Positions 1 to 8,234 are shown, counted from the stretch's first letter. The stretch is DNA of 16,154 nt from Pseudomonadota bacterium (GCA_021805275.1 JAJZFQ010000045.1:1-16154); one strand, 5' to 3'. Program-made: numbers and translations. Notes: a model not told the origin generated them from the letters alone.

Positions 1-307
1 GCGCCACCACCGCCACGAGAGCCGTGAGGGTGCGCTGGGCGATGCGACCGACGCCGGTGGTCTCGGCGGTGCTGAGACAGCGAATCAGCACCAGCGCCCA
101 GGCCAGATCGCGCAGGTACTCCGCCGGAATGACCAGCACCTCGATGGCGGGGCTGAAGTGTCCCTGCACGGCGATCACGATCGCCCAGCCGAACTCCGCG
201 GCCACCGCCGCGGTGATGCCCGAACCGGTCAGCCGCCGGCGCCACAGCGTGACGCACGCGATGAGCAGCAGAAAATACGCGCAGGCGCAGATGAGATAGG
301 CGATCAC
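1..307 (-). CDS. prsK: PrsK-like sensor histidine kinase, N-terminal membrane part (partial)
   Basis: The frame is open from a GTG at 307 to the window edge, giving about 102 residues with no stop. It begins with a hydrophobic helix (VIAYLICACAYFLLLIA), then TLWRRRLTG, a second hydrophobic stretch (EFGWAIVIAV), and after a short loop the pattern PAEYLRDLAWALVLIR. From memory this order, a helix followed by a short W-R-basic loop, an aromatic helix, and then E-x-LR-xx-AW-xx-x-L, resembles the start of PrsK. PrsK is the membrane histidine kinase of XrtA/PEP-CTERM loci and pairs with the sigma-54 activator PrsR. The catalytic GAF/HATPase part lies outside the window, so the name rests on the membrane domain and on context: three PEP-CTERM genes and an XrtA-type deacetylase nearby. 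No clear Shine-Dalgarno precedes the GTG, and the frame stays open upstream with only CTG alternatives. It follows the NHL lipoprotein gene on the same strand after about 100 nt. It could be another polytopic membrane protein. Confidence 0.6.
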   Translation of the reverse strand, partial: MIAYLICACAYFLLLIACVTLWRRRLTGSGITAAVAAEFGWAIVIAVQGHFSPAIEVLVIPAEYLRDLAWALVLIRCLSTAETTGVGRIAQRTLTALVAVVA

Positions 308-356
308 GGCGCGATCGTAATGCAGTTCGGGGATCCGAAGACAGCCACACAGCCCG

Positions 357-389
357 ACGGCACCGTCGCCGGGCCGGCGCCGGTGCCGT
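357..389 (-). terminator. Strong hairpin after the NHL lipoprotein gene
   Basis: ACGGCACCG-T-CGCC and GGCG-C-CGGTGCCGT form a 13-bp stem with one internal mismatch around the loop GGGCC. It lies 18 nt past the stop codon of the minus-strand lipoprotein gene and 50 nt before the PrsK-like start. No U-tract follows, so it may stabilise the 3' end or attenuate read-through rather than act as a canonical intrinsic terminator. Confidence 0.45.
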
Positions 390-406
390 GGGACGAGTTC
401 TTCAGA

Positions 407-2137
407 TCACGGGCCCGGCGTCAGCTTGCAGACCTGGTTCCCGGCATAATCGCTCACGTAGAGCGTACCGGCGCTCGACACGACCACGCCCCACGGATTG
501 ACGAATTCCACGGGATTCGTCGTGGCGCAATTGCCATTGGTGCCGGTGCCCGCCAGCGTCCGCACCACGCCGGAGGCGCTCACCTGGATGACATCGGCGC
601 CATTGGTATTGGCGACATAGACATCGCCCGCCGTATCCACGTTCACGCCGTAGGGGTTGCTGAAGGTGCCGGTGACCGTTCCATTGAGCTGCGACACCGT
701 GCCGCTCGAGGAGATCTCGAGCACATTGCTGGCGCCCGTATTCGCGACGTAAATGTTCCCCGAAGCATCCACTGCCACGCCCTCCGGCGCACTGATGCCA
801 TTACTGGCACCCGCCACCGTCGTCACGACACCCGCGGATGTGACCTCCTTGATGGCGCTGTCGCCGGTATCCGCGACGATGATGTCGCCATTTGCCGGAT
901 CTACCGCGACCGCCGCCGGGAGCTTCAGCCCCGAGGTCACCAATGGCGTCACCGCCAGGCTCGGCAAGGCCACCGCGACGATGCGGTTGTTATTGGTGTC
1001 GGCGACGTAGAGCTGTGAGCCAGCGGCATTCACCGCCACCCCTTCCGGTCCGCTCAAGCCGGCGCTATTGGTCACCAGCGTCGTCACCGTGCCGCTCGCA
1101 CTGATCTCGAGAATCCGATTGTTGCCGCTATCGGCGACATACAGGTTGCCGCTCCCGTCGAGTGCGATCTCGGCCGGACTGCTGTACGTCTGCCCCGACG
1201 CCGCAGCACCGCTCGTGGCGGTGGCGCTCGCGCAGGTAAAGCTCTCCTGCGTGACATTGGCCGTGATCGGCCCGGAGAAATTACCCGTGGCAGCGGTGCA
1301 CCAGTTCCAGTAGGGCTGCTGCGTGATGGTCACCGCAATGTTGGTGCCATAGGTCACCGGTTGGGTGAACGCGAAATTGGCGGCATTCGCCGCGACGGAC
1401 AGCGTCTGCCCGCCGGAGTAATCCTGCAGCTCGAGGCCGCCGGCGACGAGTCCCGCGATCGTCCCGGACACGGTGAAGGTCTGCGCCGCACAGCTCACCG
1501 CCACCGTCGTCACATTCGCCGAGACGGTGCCGGTACCCGCACTCACCGTGCAGGTCTCCCCGGTCGGTTGCGACCCGACGGTCACGTCATATGGGGTCCC
1601 GGCCGGGACGCTCTGCGCAAACGTGAAGCTCACGGGGCTCGACTGCCCGCTGGTGTACGACACGGTCAGCGCCGATGCACCGTTGTTGTCGAGCGTCAGA
1701 CCGCTCGCGGTCAAACCGGAGATCTGGCCGCCGATGGTATAGAGCGGCTGGCAGGTCACCGTCACCGTGGTCACATTGCCCGAGACCGTCCCCGAGCCTG
1801 AGCCCACCGCGCAGGTCTCGCCGGTCGGCTGCGCCGAGACCGCGACCGCGTAGGCGGCGCCCGACTGCAGCGCCTGGGTGAACGTGAACGTCGAGGAGCC
1901 GGAGGCGACGGTGAGCGCATTACCGCCATTGTCCGTCAGGACCAGACCGGTCGCCGTCAGGCCACTTACCGTGCCCCCGACGGTATACGTGGTGGGCGGC
2001 CCCCCTCCGGACCCACCGCCGGATCCGCTGCCCGAGCCGCTGCTGCCGCCCCCGCCGCAGGCGGTCAGCGACACCACGGCGGCAGCACAAACGACCCACC
2101 CTGCAACGCTCAAACGAGAGACCCCGGGAAGGCGCAC
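407..2137 (-). CDS. NHL-repeat beta-propeller lipoprotein
   Basis: A predicted envelope lipoprotein of 576 residues. I chose the GTG at 2137 because AAGGAG lies 6 nt upstream and the N-terminus then becomes a clean signal peptide (RLPGVSRLSVAGWVV..) ending in lipobox LTAC with Cys27. A longer frame back to 2278 is open but lacks these signals. After a Gly/Ser linker (about 28-50) come three related beta repeats of roughly 80-90 residues. They start near 51, 133 and 221 with (Y/F)T(V/I)xGx(V/I)xGL; the first two contain PTGETC and each repeat ends in a second Cys, so they are probably disulfide-linked. From about 310 to the end there are about six NHL blades (for example GNLYVADSGNNRILEI and GNIYVANTGASNVLEI), which predicts a six-bladed propeller. 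NHL propellers usually mediate protein or glycan contacts; no catalytic residues are evident. A surface or periplasmic binding role in the exopolysaccharide/PEP-CTERM neighbourhood is inference. Confidence 0.85.
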   Translation of the reverse strand: MRLPGVSRLSVAGWVVCAAAVVSLTACGGGGSSGSGSGSGGGSGGGPPTTYTVGGTVSGLTATGLVLTDNGGNALTVASGSSTFTFTQALQSGAAYAVAVSAQPTGETCAVGSGSGTVSGNVTTVTVTCQPLYTIGGQISGLTASGLTLDNNGASALTVSYTSGQSSPVSFTFAQSVPAGTPYDVTVGSQPTGETCTVSAGTGTVSANVTTVAVSCAAQTFTVSGTIAGLVAGGLELQDYSGGQTLSVAANAANFAFTQPVTYGTNIAVTITQQPYWNWCTAATGNFSGPITANVTQESFTCASATATSGAAASGQTYSSPAEIALDGSGNLYVADSGNNRILEISASGTVTTLVTNSAGLSGPEGVAVNAAGSQLYVADTNNNRIVAVALPSLAVTPLVTSGLKLPAAVAVDPANGDIIVADTGDSAIKEVTSAGVVTTVAGASNGISAPEGVAVDASGNIYVANTGASNVLEISSSGTVSQLNGTVTGTFSNPYGVNVDTAGDVYVANTNGADVIQVSASGVVRTLAGTGTNGNCATTNPVEFVNPWGVVVSSAGTLYVSDYAGNQVCKLTPGP

Positions 2138-2179
2138 TGCACTCTCCTTCAAGCACGCGATGATTCGAGACCGCGGAAG

Positions 2180-2185
2180 ATTATA
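2180..2185 (-). promoter_or_regulatory. Possible sigma-70 -10 box for the NHL lipoprotein gene
   Basis: A perfect TATAAT reads on the minus strand and would start transcription near 2173, about 36 nt before the GTG start. No good -35 sits at 17 nt, so an activator or extended contacts may be needed. Moderate to low confidence. Confidence 0.35.
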
Positions 2186-2245
2186 GAACGGGCGACCAGC
2201 CGCGCTATCGGCAAAGAGGCATCGGTGCCGCGGCCTGCGCGATGG

Positions 2246-2264
2246 GTGTCGAAATCTTTGACAC
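2246..2264 (+). promoter_or_regulatory. Candidate upstream activator (PrsR-type) site, PEP-CTERM gene 1
   Basis: GTGTCGAAATCTTTGACAC is an imperfect dyad (GTGTC/GACAC arms, AA/TT inner pairs). Its GTCG begins 103 nt upstream of the -24 GG of the sigma-54 promoter. The same GTCG-n9-ACA(C/G) pattern occurs 80 and 100 nt upstream of the other two sigma-54 promoters here. Assignment to PrsR is inference. Confidence 0.45.
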
Positions 2265-2316
2265 AGCGCACACTGCATTCTTTGATTAAGTCAAAACGAA
2301 AGGCTCAATAGCCACA

Positions 2317-2329
2317 TACTCAATTGATT
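2317..2329 (-). promoter_or_regulatory. Candidate IHF site, PEP-CTERM gene 1
   Basis: On the minus strand this reads AATCAATTGAGTA, one mismatch from the IHF consensus WATCAAnnnnTTR. It lies in the AT-rich stretch between the activator site and the sigma-54 promoter, ending 22 nt before the -24 GG, where IHF bending would be expected. Confidence 0.4.
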
Positions 2330-2350
2330 TCATTATATATTCCGGCGTAC

Positions 2351-2364
2351 GGCACGAATGTTGC
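2351..2364 (+). promoter_or_regulatory. Sigma-54 promoter of PEP-CTERM gene 1
   Basis: GGCACGAATGTTGC matches the -24/-12 consensus GGCACG-N4-TTGC at every defined position and with exact spacing. Transcription would start around 2376, giving a leader of about 60 nt to the ATG at 2436. This implies RpoN and an ATP-dependent activator. Confidence 0.8.
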
Positions 2365-2435
2365 TTAAATGTCTCCAGTCGACAACAGTCTTGCTCTGAT
2401 GGCCCCGGGCGCAGAGCGCATGTAAGGAGATGGCG

Positions 2436-3173
2436 ATGGCGCGGCACTGGAAATCAACGTGGATGAGCCTCGTGGCCCTCGGCGGATTGCTGGGTGCGAT
2501 GAGCGCCTCGGCAGGTCCCCTGCACGCCTTCTGCTATGGCTCGACCCCGACGTGCACGGATAACGGCACCGTCACCCCCACCACGGACACCTCCCCGAAC
2601 TTCGGTTTCTGGATTTCGCACGGACCGACGAGCGGTATCTTTGCGGTTGCCGTGCTGGTGCCGAACAACTACACCACTGCCCCGTCCTCGTACACGATCA
2701 ACTGGACGATCGGCGGCAATCCGGCGTCTGCGAGCTCGGTCGTTGCGCCCGAGAGCAGTACAGCCTGGACCAGCGGCACGCTGCAAAATTATTTCGGGAT
2801 CTCGGCCAGCCCGAATAACCCGCTCAGCGCGTGGCTCGGCTCGACCCAATCCGTCGATCCGGGCGCCAGCGGGTACAACGTCTATTTCACGTTTCTCGGT
2901 GGTGTGACCCTTGAGCCGAACAAACACCGCATGAACGGCCCGCTGCTGAGCATCAGTGGCCTGCAGCTCGGCAGCGTCGTGGCGGGATTCCTGGGCGTGC
3001 CGAACCCGGATACCGAGTCCGTCGACATCTCCGCCACCGCTCCGAGCGGCGCACTGTTCGAGGACGGTGGCACGCCCCCGGTCCAGACTCCCGAGCCGGG
3101 GGCGCTCATGCTGTTCGCCGCCGGACTGGCCGGACTGGGGTGGGCGCTCTCGCGCCGCCGCCAGCGCGCCTGA
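2436..3173 (+). CDS. PEP-CTERM sorting-domain exoprotein 1
   Basis: A predicted exported protein of 245 residues. I prefer the ATG at 2436 over the ATG at 2430 because AAGGAG (2424-2429) touches 2430 but is 6 nt from 2436. Residues 1-26 form a signal peptide (LVALGGLLGAMSASA, cleavage before GPLHAF). The mature part is a Ser/Thr/Gly/Pro-rich, probably beta-sandwich region without a domain I recognise. The C-terminus (219-245) is a classic PEP-CTERM tag: PEPGALMLFAAG, a short hydrophobic helix, then SRRRQRA. Such tags are recognised by exosortase (XrtA/EpsH), which handles surface proteins made together with exopolysaccharide. The exosortase gene is not in the window. The gene has its own sigma-54 promoter and a strong hairpin after the stop. 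It faces the nSTAND gene convergently. The sorting class is clear; the specific function is unknown. Confidence 0.9.
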   Translation: MARHWKSTWMSLVALGGLLGAMSASAGPLHAFCYGSTPTCTDNGTVTPTTDTSPNFGFWISHGPTSGIFAVAVLVPNNYTTAPSSYTINWTIGGNPASASSVVAPESSTAWTSGTLQNYFGISASPNNPLSAWLGSTQSVDPGASGYNVYFTFLGGVTLEPNKHRMNGPLLSISGLQLGSVVAGFLGVPNPDTESVDISATAPSGALFEDGGTPPVQTPEPGALMLFAAGLAGLGWALSRRRQRA

Positions 3174-3207
3174 GGCGCACCCGGGCGCAGGCCCGGACGT
3201 TCGTGTG

Positions 3208-3235
3208 CAGAACGCCGCCTTCGGGCGGCGTTCTG
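3208..3235 (+). terminator. Perfect 12-bp hairpin with TTCG loop
   Basis: CAGAACGCCGCC pairs perfectly with GGCGGCGTTCTG around the very stable UUCG tetraloop, 34 nt after the stop of PEP-CTERM gene 1. No T-run follows on either strand. It sits between convergent genes and may serve both as a 3'-end structure. Confidence 0.6.
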
Positions 3236-3346
3236 CGGTCCGCGGGGCGCATTCCACCGGTGGCGGAACCCGGTCGCACTCGAGCGGCTCGGACCCTCGC
3301 CCCGTTGGAGACTGCTCACGCCCGAATGCAGGCGTCGGTGGGTCGC

Positions 3347-6300
3347 TCAGCGCCCCTGGCCCACCCGGCGCCGCAGAAGCTGCACGTCGTGCAGACGCTG
3401 CACGCGGATCGGCAGATGATCCAGTAGGCCCGCGGCCCTCGCGAGCCGCGCGACGCGGTGGCGTGGGTCGGCCAGAGACTGGGCATAGAGCGCTCGGGCC
3501 AGCTCATAGGGCACCCAGACATCCCCATGATCCCGTGCCAGGAGACCTTCCTCAAAGGTCACGACCGGGGAGATGCGCTGCCGGGCTTCGGCTTGCTTCC
3601 CCTGACGCGCCAGCGCGAGCGCCAGCCACGTCGACACTCCGGCGCGATCGCGCTGCTCGGCCAGCACGGAGGGTGCGAACGGCGCGACGGCGTTGCTCTG
3701 CGCCAGGGCAATCCGTTCGGCGCGTTCGGCCTGCGCATAATGCCCCAGTTGATACTCGGCCCGACCGTATACGCTCGAGAAGTCATAGAGCAGATAGGCC
3801 TGCGCCAGCTGCGCGGCGCCCTTCAATCCCTTCGCCGAGCGCAGTGCGTGGATCGCCGGCCCCGCCATCGCGGCCGCGCCCGCCGCGTCGCCGCGCTCGT
3901 AGCGCGCCTCGGCCTGCACCGCCGTCTCATCCAGCCGCACCTCGTACCAACCGCCGCGGTTCGGCGGGACCCGCCCGGCGATCGCGTGAAACAGGTCCTG
4001 GGCGCGGGCCGCGGCGAGCCGCGCCGCATCGGAATGCCCGGCGCGCGCCTGCCAGTTTCCCATCCGGGTCGCGAGGTAGCGGATCTGAACCACGAAACCG
4101 CCATTGAGGCTCTTGGCGACGTGGGCCCAGGCCTCGAACGCCCGGCCGCACCAGCTCAGCGCCTGAGTCAGCCGCCCCTGCGCCCACTGCGGGACACACA
4201 CGTCGGTGAGGGCCAGACCCAGGTTGTTCCACATGTCCACGTTTCCCGGGTCGAGCTTCAGGAACGCCCGTGCGGTCTGCTGCTCCTGCAGCGCGAACTG
4301 CTGGCCCGCGCGCGGATCGAGCTCACCATCGGCGGCCGCAACCAGCCACCCGTCGGTGATCTCCTTGGCACTCAGGGTCAGCCGGTACCAGGGACGCTGC
4401 GCCAACACCCCATCGGCCACCGTCAACACCTTCCGGCCGACCCGCAGCGCATCGGCATTGCGGTTGAGGTTCACGAGCGCGTTGGTCCGCCAGGCGCCGG
4501 CAAAGGCGTAATCGGCACTGATCTTGAGGTTGCGCAGCGACTTCGCGCCGAGCCCGCCCGCGATCTGCATGGCCTGGTGCGTCGCCTGCGCGGCGCCCGC
4601 GTAATCGACGCCATAGGTCTGCTCCGCCCAGCCGATGCGCGTGAGCGTCTCCACATACGCCTGGCGAGCCTCGAGCGACGCACTCGGCTGCTCGGCGAGC
4701 GGCTTCAGCAGCGCCACGGCACGCTGGCAGGCGCCAAAGCCGTTGCGCTGCTGCGCGAAGAGGATCGCGCAGCGCACCGTGTAGGCGCGGCCGAGCGCAA
4801 CCTGAGTCGCCAGGGAGTGATCCCGGCCCGCGTTCAGCCGCTTCAGGAGGCCGATGGCCTCCTCGATGTTGCGGGTGCCGGTGCCGTAGCGGCCGAGGTA
4901 GTTCAGCGTCTTGGCATGCTCGATCAGCGCGAGCGCGCCGTAGCGCACGGTCTGGGCACTGCGCAGCTGCGCCGGCAGATCATGGAAATACTGGATCTGC
5001 CGCTCGGTGAACTCCGCGATGATCTTCAGCTGGCCGAAACTCTGCAGCTCGCGATCGAAATCCCCGGCGAGATATCCGAGCAGCCGCTCGGCATGCGAGC
5101 GGGCCTGCTCGGCGAGTCGCCGGCTCCGCTCGGCCTGCCGTTCGGCATGGAACGCGAACGCCGCGGCGGCGAGTGCCACCACCGCGAGCAGGATGCAGCC
5201 GGCGGCGATGGCGCGCGCCCGAGTGAGCGCACGCCGTGCCGCACGCTCACGGACCCGCTGCTCCTCGAGCCCCCGCTCGGCGGCCTCGCGCGCCTCGCGC
5301 TCGTGGCGCTGATCGCGACTCGCCTTGACCACCCCGCACAACACATCGTGCGTCAGCTCGACGCGCCGCACGTCGAGCCGCTCCTCGATGCGCACCAACC
5401 GGCGATTGACCAGCTGGGCGAGCGCCGCGGGCGCAGCGCCCGCGGCTGCGAGGTGCTTCAGCAGCGTCTCCTCGGCCACGTTCTCCCGGAAACCCGACTC
5501 GGTGAGCAGTTCGTCCTCGACGATGCGCCGCACCGCGGGCAGTTGGTCGGCGAGTGAGCGCTCATAGAAGTTCGAGAGGATCCCCTCGCGCGAGCCGGCG
5601 AGCAGATCGAGTGAGATCGACTCGCGGCCCTGCGCAAGACGCGTGTCATTGAGCTCGCGGCAGATCAGACTGAGCAGCGACGGTTCGACCTCCGCATGCT
5701 CGAGCTCCGCGCCACCGGCGACGAAGCGCACGATCTCGGCGCCCACCTCGGGGGAGAGCAGACCGCGCCCCGGCACCAATACCGCCTCGAGCGCCTGCTC
5801 ACCGCGCATCGGTCCGAGCCGCAAGCGGTTCTGCGCCAGACTCGGCATGGTCTTCTTCAAGCTCTCGAGCGGGGCCAGGTAGTCCTCGCGCAGCGAGATC
5901 AGCACGCGATAATCGGTGCGCTCGAAATCGAATCGCTCGGCGGCACTGTCGTCCTGATCGAGTCGCGCCTCGAACGCCTTCGGCGGACGGTTCTCGACCA
6001 GATCGGCGAGCTCTTCGATGAAACGCGTCGCGCGCGCCCGACCGAACTCATCGCTCTGCGCCAGCGTGAAGAGCTCCTCGAACTGATCGAAAATGAGCAG
6101 CGGGATCAGCGCCGCCCCCGCGGCATCGCGCAGCACATCGTCGCGGTGGTGCAGGAACTCCCAGAGCGACTCCCCAGCGGCGGACACGCCGACCTGAGTC
6201 CAATGTCCCGAGACGTTCGCGGCGCGGCGGATCGCGTCCTTGATCTGCTCGGCCGGCTCGGGACTCTCACGCCCGTAATCGATGCGCACGTACACCGGAC

Positions 6301-6556
6301 AGTAGCCCTGCTCGCGCAGCTTCGGTGCCAGTGCCGCGCGCAGGATCGAGGTCTTGCCCAGTCCCGACTTGCCAAACAGCACCGTCAGGCGCCGGCGCTG
6401 CACGCGCCGGGCGAGTTCGGCAACCTCCTCATCGCGGCCATGGAAGTAGGCGCGGGTCTCCTCGGTGAAGGACACCAGTCCGAGCCAGGGGTTGCACGCG
6501 TCGACCGTTGCCGGGCCCCTCGCCTGCTCGGCCGTGCCGTCCGCAGCCTCGCTCAT
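3347..6556 (-). CDS. nSTAND1-type P-loop NTPase with TM helix and TPR-like C-terminus
   Basis: A predicted 1069-residue STAND switch ATPase. The ATG at 6556 is chosen because it overlaps the stop of the upstream TIR gene (ATGA), which implies translational coupling. The N-terminus shows the nSTAND1 pattern NPWLGLVSF..YFHGRDEEVAEL (22-48). Walker A is GKSGLGKTS (62-70), Walker B is LLIFDQFEELF (about 153-163), and a sensor-like strand RVLISLREDYLAPL lies near 217-230. The helical/winged-helix motifs EPSLLSLICREL (about 291-302) and VELTHDVL (about 399-406) follow. A charged coiled coil (411-445) leads to one membrane helix at about 448-469. Then comes a segment (LLGYLAGDFDRELQSFGQL) that I recall from TIR/TPR signalling proteins, and a long Ala-rich helical region with TPR-like periodicity to the end. 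STAND proteins oligomerise on ligand binding and recruit effectors; here the obvious partner is the SIR2-TIR protein. The exact trigger is unknown. Confidence 0.85.
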   Translation of the reverse strand: MSEAADGTAEQARGPATVDACNPWLGLVSFTEETRAYFHGRDEEVAELARRVQRRRLTVLFGKSGLGKTSILRAALAPKLREQGYCPVYVRIDYGRESPEPAEQIKDAIRRAANVSGHWTQVGVSAAGESLWEFLHHRDDVLRDAAGAALIPLLIFDQFEELFTLAQSDEFGRARATRFIEELADLVENRPPKAFEARLDQDDSAAERFDFERTDYRVLISLREDYLAPLESLKKTMPSLAQNRLRLGPMRGEQALEAVLVPGRGLLSPEVGAEIVRFVAGGAELEHAEVEPSLLSLICRELNDTRLAQGRESISLDLLAGSREGILSNFYERSLADQLPAVRRIVEDELLTESGFRENVAEETLLKHLAAAGAAPAALAQLVNRRLVRIEERLDVRRVELTHDVLCGVVKASRDQRHEREAREAAERGLEEQRVRERAARRALTRARAIAAGCILLAVVALAAAAFAFHAERQAERSRRLAEQARSHAERLLGYLAGDFDRELQSFGQLKIIAEFTERQIQYFHDLPAQLRSAQTVRYGALALIEHAKTLNYLGRYGTGTRNIEEAIGLLKRLNAGRDHSLATQVALGRAYTVRCAILFAQQRNGFGACQRAVALLKPLAEQPSASLEARQAYVETLTRIGWAEQTYGVDYAGAAQATHQAMQIAGGLGAKSLRNLKISADYAFAGAWRTNALVNLNRNADALRVGRKVLTVADGVLAQRPWYRLTLSAKEITDGWLVAAADGELDPRAGQQFALQEQQTARAFLKLDPGNVDMWNNLGLALTDVCVPQWAQGRLTQALSWCGRAFEAWAHVAKSLNGGFVVQIRYLATRMGNWQARAGHSDAARLAAARAQDLFHAIAGRVPPNRGGWYEVRLDETAVQAEARYERGDAAGAAAMAGPAIHALRSAKGLKGAAQLAQAYLLYDFSSVYGRAEYQLGHYAQAERAERIALAQSNAVAPFAPSVLAEQRDRAGVSTWLALALARQGKQAEARQRISPVVTFEEGLLARDHGDVWVPYELARALYAQSLADPRHRVARLARAAGLLDHLPIRVQRLHDVQLLRRRVGQGR

Positions 6557-7944
6557 GCCGAGCGTGCCCGGGTGAGCTCGGCCAGACGGGCGGCGAATTC
6601 CGTGGTCACCGTCCCGTCCGGCAGGGAGGTGAAGTGCAGGGCCCGAAAGCGCTCCGGCACGATCGCATCGGCCGCGCCCGTGGCATCGAGCGTGACCGGC
6701 AGGATGAACAGCGCGCCGTCGGCCATGTTGCGGGCCCGATCGAGCGCGTAGTTCCACTCGCGCCGGAAGTACGCCTCCAGGCGCCGCTGCGTATTGGCGG
6801 AGATCACCGGAATGAAGTAGGAGCAGCGGCCGATGTTGCGCTGGATCTTGCGGTCGAAGTCATCGCCCACCTCCAGCTGATCGAGATCGAACCAGGGGGT
6901 GACGCCGGCCGCCTCCAGTCCCGCCTTGATCCGCTGCACTGCCGGCAGGTCCTCGCGGGCGTAACTGATGAACACCGCGTTGTCGGGCATCTCGCGCGCC
7001 GGCAGCAGAAAGCGCGCCGGGCCGGCGCCATTGCCCGCGGCACCCGGCGCCGGTGCCCGGCGCGCCTGCCAGCGCTCGGACAGCTCGGCGACGAAGCGCT
7101 CCGCACCGCGGTAGATGCGCGTATGCATGCTCACCTGCTGCAGAAATCGCACCAGCCGCTCGTCCTCGAGCGTGTGGTCATCGGCGAGCACCTCCCCGAC
7201 GTCGCGCGGCGCGGAGAGGCGCTGGCGCTTGGCCATGCGCAGGAAGAGCCGCGCCACCCAGTTGGTGAGACTGCTGCCGATCACCAGCAGGTGATTGTGT
7301 TCGAGCTCGTGGAAGAGCCGCTCCGGCGCGAGGTGCTCGCTTTGCAGCGCGCAGAGGTACTCGAGCAGATCCTCATCCGAGATCACGTAGCTCGGCGAGG
7401 CCGAGAGCTTGCCGAACAGCTGATACACCACCGGGCGGGTGAGCCGCTCGCGCTCGGCGGGCAGATCGCTCACGCGATTCGGCGTATAGGCGATCACGTC
7501 GGTCGAGGGAAGCCCGCCGAACCGTTCGCGGTTGATCGCCGTCTCGAGCAGTCCATCGAACGTGGTCGAGACGAACAGATCGAAATCGCTGATCGCCGCC
7601 AACTGACGCAACGCGAGCGGTGGTTCGAATTCGGCATCCTTCAGAATTCCGCGCAACCGGACGTACGCCTCCTCGCGCCGCCCGCGGTTGGCGAGAAACA
7701 GGCACACCACGTCGTTGAGACTGTAGTGCGGCGGCAACTCACGGGCATCTACGTTGAGTTTCTGGGCGAGCCGCTCCGCGACCCAGTCATAGAGGAGCCG
7801 CGGCCGGCCCTCGACGTTCACCATGAGCAGTTCGGGACCGACGATCGGGATGACCCGTCGATCCTCGATGAAGCTCAGGAGATCCTCCCAAGCATTCTCA
7901 TCGAGCACGGCTCCCGACAGCAGGGGCACTGCAGCGTGGGTCAT
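6553..7944 (-). CDS. Degenerate SIR2-like plus TIR domain protein
   Basis: 463 residues. The N-terminal half (about 15-270) has the layout of a SIR2-like Rossmann domain: VIPIVGPEL (31-39) where GAGxS is usual, FDLFVSTTFDGLLETA where TTN(Y/F)D..LE is usual, VVYQLFGKL where the catalytic LHG is usual, and HNHLLVIGSSL..W near the end. The Gly-rich and His positions are altered, so NAD hydrolysis by this half looks unlikely. After an Ala/Pro/Gly linker a TIR domain runs from about 321: AVFISYAREDLPAV, WFDLDQLEVGDDF, IPVISANT and FRREWNYAL. The last carries the candidate catalytic Glu396. Bacterial TIR domains commonly cleave NAD+ to cause abortive infection or make signalling nucleotides, so this is the likely effector. 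Its stop overlaps the nSTAND start, forming an operon. The ATG at 7944 has no strong Shine-Dalgarno. Domain calls are firm for TIR, moderate for SIR2. Confidence 0.85.
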   Translation of the reverse strand: MTHAAVPLLSGAVLDENAWEDLLSFIEDRRVIPIVGPELLMVNVEGRPRLLYDWVAERLAQKLNVDARELPPHYSLNDVVCLFLANRGRREEAYVRLRGILKDAEFEPPLALRQLAAISDFDLFVSTTFDGLLETAINRERFGGLPSTDVIAYTPNRVSDLPAERERLTRPVVYQLFGKLSASPSYVISDEDLLEYLCALQSEHLAPERLFHELEHNHLLVIGSSLTNWVARLFLRMAKRQRLSAPRDVGEVLADDHTLEDERLVRFLQQVSMHTRIYRGAERFVAELSERWQARRAPAPGAAGNGAGPARFLLPAREMPDNAVFISYAREDLPAVQRIKAGLEAAGVTPWFDLDQLEVGDDFDRKIQRNIGRCSYFIPVISANTQRRLEAYFRREWNYALDRARNMADGALFILPVTLDATGAADAIVPERFRALHFTSLPDGTVTTEFAARLAELTRARSA

Positions 7945-8234
7945 GGGCGGCGGTGGATCGGCAATCGTCCTAGTCTCGGACAGACATCACCTTCGGCAAT
8001 ACCCCTTGAACGCGGCACATCTACGGACCCGCCCGGTACTGAGCGACCCTTGTTATTTGCGCGGCATGGTACGCCGCTGCAGAAGCACAGTCCATGGCCG
8101 CCCGACGGTGCCGCCGGGCTCCCGACGCCTCGGAACAAGCCGCGCCGCCGCATTTGCCAGCGTTTCACAACTGATACAGAATCGACTCACAGTCGCTTCG
8201 GCGCGGCGGCGGGTCATCCGATACGCATCGCACC
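7945..8234. other. Divergent intergenic region of the SLOG/TIR/nSTAND locus
   Basis: 290 nt separate the divergent starts of the SIR2-TIR gene (-) and the SLOG gene (+). I see one weak sigma-70 pair toward SLOG and a dyad GCGGC-n7-GCCGC at 8061-8077 that could be an operator. I find no convincing promoter toward the TIR gene and no RNA gene. Confidence 0.4.
8154..8182 (+). promoter_or_regulatory. Weak sigma-70 promoter candidate for the SLOG gene
   Basis: TTGCCA and CAGAAT are separated by 17 nt (4 of 6 matches in the -10). The start would fall near 8190, leaving a leader of about 45 nt to the ATG at 8235. The match is modest and could be chance. Confidence 0.3.

Noticed and set aside
2138..2278. 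Longer N-terminus for the NHL lipoprotein
   Set aside because: Adds 47 Arg-rich residues before the signal peptide and overlaps the predicted promoter; the GTG at 2137 has a good ribosome site.
3458..5557. Long plus-strand open frame antisense to the nSTAND gene
   Set aside because: Arg/Leu/His-rich translation with no domain, caused by high GC. The opposite strand has clear Walker motifs and coupled translation.
8061..8077. Dyad GCGGC-n7-GCCGC as a definite operator between SLOG and TIR genes
   Set aside because: GC-rich dyads this short are common by chance here; noted only as a possibility in the intergenic entry.
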